Positions 5,163 to 7,465 of a stretch of DNA of 7,465 nucleotides are shown here, piece by piece. The notes beneath the pieces were generated by a model that saw only the letters and a program-made list of their open reading frames with translations, did no database searches and was not told the origin of the DNA. The position numbers and the translations under genes are program-made. This DNA is from JAKQIM01 sp029557965 (GTDB lineage: Bacteria; Chloroflexota; Anaerolineae; Anaerolineales; UBA4823). The first letter of the stretch is position 1. The number at the start of each line of letters is the position of its first letter. The stretch is from assembly GCA_035341015.1 (NCBI GenBank), contig DAOQUL010000125.1, positions 1 to 7,465 on the forward strand, given 5' to 3'.

Positions 5163-6308
5163 CTAGGTTTCAGCTTCTGCCGGTAGGGTGAAGTAAAACG
5201 TAGACCCCTCACCGGGCTGGCTGACCACGCCCACCTCGCCGCCGAACTTCTCGACAATGCGCTGCACGATGGAGAGGCCCAGGCCGTGGCCCTTGGCGCG
5301 CGTCACGTGGATGCGCGTGAAGGGGGTGAAGAGTTTGGCCTGCTGTTCTGGCGAGAGCCCCGGGCCGTTATCGCGCACCCAAAAACGTACCATCGCTTTG
5401 CCATTCAGCCCGTTAGATGCTTCGGCGCCCAGCTCCAGGCGTGGGGGTTGGCCGCCGTACTTCATGGCATTGCTGATGTAGTTGGCCCACACTTCTTCGA
5501 TCCAGGGTGCATAGCCATAGGCAGTGGGCCAGGCGGCAGGCAGGATGATCTGAGGGTGGTATTCTTGGATGAGGGCGCCCAGGCGTTCTTGCACCTCGTG
5601 CACGATGCGGCTCATATCCAGCGGGCTGAGGTCGACCACTTCTTTGCGCACCCCGGCCAACAGCAGCAGGCTCTCGATGATGTCGTACATTTTCTGCGCG
5701 CCGCTGAGCACGCGCCCGGCCTCGCGGGCCATATCTTCTTTTGTATCGAACATCTCGGGACGCTGGGCCAGGATGTGGGCAAAGCCCAAGACCGTGCTGA
5801 GGGGGTTCTTGAGGTCGTGGGCCACGGTGTGGGCAAAGGCATCCAGCTCGGCGTTGCGGGCCTGGAGCTCGTCCAGCTTCTGTTCGAGGTCCTTGTTGGT
5901 CACCTGGAGCTGGCGGCGCAGGGCTTGCAGAGAGAGATGGGTTTCAACCCGCGCCAACACTTCCTCAATCTGGAAAGGCTTGGTGATGTAATCTACGCCG
6001 CCCACGGTGAAGGCGCGCACTTTGTCTTCTGTGGCATCCAGCGCGCTGAGAAAGACCACCGGGATGCTGTGGGTGGCAGGATCAGCTTTGAGCTGCTCGC
6101 AGACATCGTAGCCGGTCATTTCGGGCATCATAATGTCGAGCAGCACCAGGTCGGGATGCGCCTGGCGCACGGCTTCAAGGGCTTGCTTGCCAGTACCGGC
6201 AATGCGCGTCTTGTAGCCGTTCTGTGTCAGCACGTGCGAGAGCAAGCGCTGATTCATGGGAGTATCGTCGACAATCAGAATATCGGCGGCATAAACAGGG
6301 GTTGACAT
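5163..6308 (-). CDS. Response regulator receiver domain-histidine kinase fusion protein
   Basis: A 381-residue soluble two-component protein with the receiver at the N-terminus. The REC domain (about 8-125) has Asp14/Asp15, phospho-acceptor Asp58 in LLDIMMPE, Ser88 and Lys110 (TKPF). A coiled coil (about 126-158, rich in Leu, Gln and Glu) joins it to a HisKA domain with H164 in FAHTVAHDLKNPL. The ATPase domain has the N-box with Asn280 (NYISNAMKYG), G1 DNGPGL at 313-318, F-box LFTPF and G2 KGHGLGLS at 339-346. All catalytic residues are present. There is no signal peptide, membrane span or other sensor domain, so input should come through phosphorylation of Asp58 or a partner. No output regulator is adjacent. 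The stop lies 17 bp from that of the convergent acetate-kinase gene, with no terminator visible between them. The start has a TATAAT six bases upstream and no SD. Confidence 0.94.
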   Translation of the reverse strand: MSTPVYAADILIVDDTPMNQRLLSHVLTQNGYKTRIAGTGKQALEAVRQAHPDLVLLDIMMPEMTGYDVCEQLKADPATHSIPVVFLSALDATEDKVRAFTVGGVDYITKPFQIEEVLARVETHLSLQALRRQLQVTNKDLEQKLDELQARNAELDAFAHTVAHDLKNPLSTVLGFAHILAQRPEMFDTKEDMAREAGRVLSGAQKMYDIIESLLLLAGVRKEVVDLSPLDMSRIVHEVQERLGALIQEYHPQIILPAAWPTAYGYAPWIEEVWANYISNAMKYGGQPPRLELGAEASNGLNGKAMVRFWVRDNGPGLSPEQQAKLFTPFTRIHVTRAKGHGLGLSIVQRIVEKFGGEVGVVSQPGEGSTFYFTLPAEAET

Positions 6309-6314
6309 ACAGAA

Positions 6315-6320
6315 ATTATA
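6315..6320 (-). promoter_or_regulatory. -10 box of the REC-histidine kinase gene, probable leaderless promoter
   Basis: A perfect TATAAT (minus strand) is followed by six bases and then the ATG at 6308, the same arrangement as before the mutase-subunit gene. No SD lies between. The -35 position (about 6338-6343) reads CGAAAC, a poor match, and overlaps the TACCGGTTTC repeat. Confidence 0.6.
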
Positions 6321-6332
6321 ACAGTTTTTAGG

Positions 6333-6441
6333 TACCGGTTTCGTATCTTCTCAAAAAGAAGGGGGAAGCGGGGTGTTTTGAGCGTGCGAAGCACGCTCAA
6401 AACACCCCGCACCCCTATTTATCGAGAAGTTTACCGGTTTC
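6333..6441. repeat. Long imperfect palindrome bounded by 10-bp direct repeats
   Basis: The core is a perfect 20-bp inverted repeat (6368-6387 and 6391-6410) with a three-base GAA loop, so the tip reads GCGAAGC. After an AA/A internal loop, GGGG at 6362-6365 pairs with CCCC at 6412-6415. Further out, CTTCTC at 6347-6352 is complementary to GAGAAG at 6424-6429. The whole is flanked by identical direct repeats TACCGGTTTC at 6333-6342 and 6432-6441. No gene ends here, since both neighbours diverge, and no T-run follows the stem, so a plain terminator is unlikely. A short non-coding mobile or REP/MITE-like element with a target duplication fits, as does a structured regulatory region. Confidence 0.7.
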
Positions 6442-6458
6442 ATGCTTTGCGATACAAT
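6430..6458 (+). promoter_or_regulatory. Putative promoter of the lipoprotein gene
   Basis: TTTACC at 6430-6435 (four of six to TTGACA) and TACAAT at 6453-6458 (five of six to TATAAT) are 17 bp apart. The predicted start near 6465 gives a leader of about 35 nt with AGGAGG at 6490-6495. The -10 lies inside a 13-bp inverted repeat, GATACA-A-TGTATC (6451-6463), which could be an operator. The -35 overlaps the right copy of TACCGGTTTC. Confidence 0.5.
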
Positions 6459-6499
6459 GTATCTGGTAATCGAATGAACCTTGTCAGCCAGGAGGCGTT

Positions 6500-7465
6500 A
6501 TGAAGAGCATATGGGTCTTGATTGCAATTTGCATGGGGATGGTGGCTTTGACGGCCTGTGGTGGCACCGTTACCATCGAGCCGCCGCCTGAAACAGATCG
6601 GATCGCTTCAGAGACGGCCGCGCCTACCCGGGCGCCCATTGCCGCCAGCGATACGCCTGTTCCACCGCCGCCCACCGCAACCAGCCTGCCGCCTACGGCC
6701 GCGCCCACCCAAGAGCCCACGGCCACCAGCCTGCCGCCTGCCGAAATACCTTCTGAAACGCCGCCGGCCGCGCCGCCTTCGCCCGTTGCCGTCCTCCAAC
6801 CCGATGCCAACAGCCAGCACGCCGTCAGCGCAACCTGGCCTGTGAACACCAGCCCCTTTGGACTGGTGTTCGATGGCGAACACATGTGGCTTCAAACCGT
6901 GGAGGGGATGAAGATCTTGGATCCCGAAACCGGTGACTATGTGATGCAGCGTGGGCTGAATAACCCGTTTGGGGTTTGCTACAAGGATGCCAGCTTCTAT
7001 TACCTTGCCATCAGCAATACCATGGCCGGCCAGCTTGTCCGGCTGAATATCGAGACCGTCCAGGAAGAAGTGGCGATCGATTATACGGACCTGGGCTTTT
7101 TCACCATCCTCTCCTGCGTGGGCGAACAGTACTGGCTGAGCATTGGCTCCAATAATATTGTGGTGATCGAGCAGGGTGAGGGCAAGTCATACCGGCTGCT
7201 CTACGACCTGGATATGGATGGGGATGTGACGAACATCGTCGAGGGCGGCGGCTACGTGTGGGTGGCTGAGAATGCCTTGCAGAAGATCGACCCGGCGACC
7301 GGGAACATCGTGGCAAGCTACCCTTACCAGGTGGACTGGCTGGATTATGGAAACGGCCTGCTGTGGATGGGGCTGCGGGACAATGGCTGGATATTCACGC
7401 TCAACCCCCAAAGCGGTGAGGTCAAATTCATCTTCGATGCTGGCGAGCCCATCGGGCCCATCGCC
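6500..7465 (+). CDS. Lipoprotein with Pro/Thr/Ala-rich tether and propeller-like domain, 3' end missing
   Basis: The 322 visible residues begin with a lipoprotein signal peptide: basic MKS, a hydrophobic core, and lipobox L17-T-A-C20, so Cys20 would be lipidated and the protein displayed outside the membrane. Residues about 27-105 are a Pro/Thr/Ala/Glu-rich linker. From about 110 on, repeated blade-like units appear (GLVFDGEHMWLQ, then KILDPETGDYV; GGGYVWVAENALQKIDPATGNIV; GNGLLWMGLRDNGW, then TLNPQSGEV). These resemble streptogramin-lyase/NHL or PQQ-type beta-propellers, whose ligand cannot be predicted here. AGGAGG lies four bases before the ATG. The frame is open to the right edge, so the C-terminus is unknown. 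It diverges from the kinase gene, so surface sensing linked to that kinase is conceivable but unsupported. Confidence 0.88.
   Translation, partial: MKSIWVLIAICMGMVALTACGGTVTIEPPPETDRIASETAAPTRAPIAASDTPVPPPPTATSLPPTAAPTQEPTATSLPPAEIPSETPPAAPPSPVAVLQPDANSQHAVSATWPVNTSPFGLVFDGEHMWLQTVEGMKILDPETGDYVMQRGLNNPFGVCYKDASFYYLAISNTMAGQLVRLNIETVQEEVAIDYTDLGFFTILSCVGEQYWLSIGSNNIVVIEQGEGKSYRLLYDLDMDGDVTNIVEGGGYVWVAENALQKIDPATGNIVASYPYQVDWLDYGNGLLWMGLRDNGWIFTLNPQSGEVKFIFDAGEPIGPIA
6671..6739 (+). repeat. 24-bp direct repeat in the lipoprotein linker
   Basis: Bases 6671-6694 and 6716-6739 match at 22 of 24 positions and include an identical 15-mer, ACCAGCCTGCCGCCT. They encode two copies of PTATSLPP within the Pro/Thr-rich linker, 15 residues apart. 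This is a sign of recent internal duplication, and linker length may vary between strains. Confidence 0.8.

Noticed and set aside
5286..6305. 339-residue plus-strand frame opposite the histidine kinase
   Set aside because: The opposite strand encodes a complete two-component protein with all motifs. The plus frame resembles no family and reflects GC-rich codon bias.
6368..6410. Intrinsic terminator
   Set aside because: The stem is strong, but neither neighbouring gene ends here and no T-run follows, so it is reported as a palindromic element instead.
6484..6885. Gly/Val/Ala-rich minus-strand frame opposite the lipoprotein linker
   Set aside because: It is the antisense of the Pro/Thr/Ala repeats and has no start signal.
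1..7465. CRISPR array, tRNA or rRNA genes, insertion sequence or prophage genes
   Set aside because: No spaced repeat array, cloverleaf-like tract, ribosomal RNA sequence, transposase or phage protein was recognised on reading.

Overview
The window is GC-rich, densely coded bacterial chromosome. Nothing in it looks like a phage, plasmid or transposase. The gene mix is a split cobalamin-binding acyl-CoA mutase subunit with its MeaB GTPase, zinc-ribbon proteins with proline-rich linkers, a lipoprotein with a Pro/Thr/Ala-rich tether to a propeller-like domain, and a REC-histidine kinase protein. This resembles Chloroflexota (Anaerolineae-type) genomes. That assignment is inferred from gene style, because no rRNA or other phylogenetic marker is present.

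Layout. (1) 1-2378, minus strand: a compact four-gene run in the order B12-binding mutase subunit, meaB, a RimJ/RimL-type GNAT acetyltransferase, and mutM/fpg. The last gene runs off the left edge. (2) 2379-2462: a divergent promoter region with two outward-facing TATAAT boxes separated by four tandem heptamers. (3) 2463-3615, plus strand: two zinc-ribbon/proline-rich proteins. One ends in a PH/GRAM-like domain and the other in a single C-terminal membrane anchor. (4) 3624-3666: a strong bidirectional terminator, followed by a convergent 38-residue lysine-rich gene on the minus strand (3683-3799) with a good ribosome binding site. (5) 3937-5145, plus strand: an acetate-kinase-family enzyme with several substituted active-site motifs. 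(6) 5163-6308, minus strand: a cytoplasmic REC-coiled coil-histidine kinase protein, convergent with the kinase gene. (7) 6309-6499: a divergent intergenic region holding a long hairpin element between 10-bp direct repeats. (8) 6500 to the right edge, plus strand: a lipoprotein gene, incomplete at its 3' end.

How the genes work together. The first two genes of the minus-strand run form a clear pair: a cobalamin-dependent acyl-CoA mutase subunit and the GTPase that loads and protects such mutases. The acetyltransferase and the DNA glycosylase appear to share the transcript without an obvious functional link. The two zinc-ribbon proteins look like a co-expressed membrane-associated pair of unknown function. 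The best candidates for something undescribed are this pair with its heptad-repeat promoter, the acetate-kinase homologue with an altered nucleotide-binding loop, the lysine-rich microprotein, and the hairpin element at 6333-6441. Two genes (2378 and 6308, both minus) have a TATAAT box exactly six bases before the ATG, which suggests leaderless transcripts.
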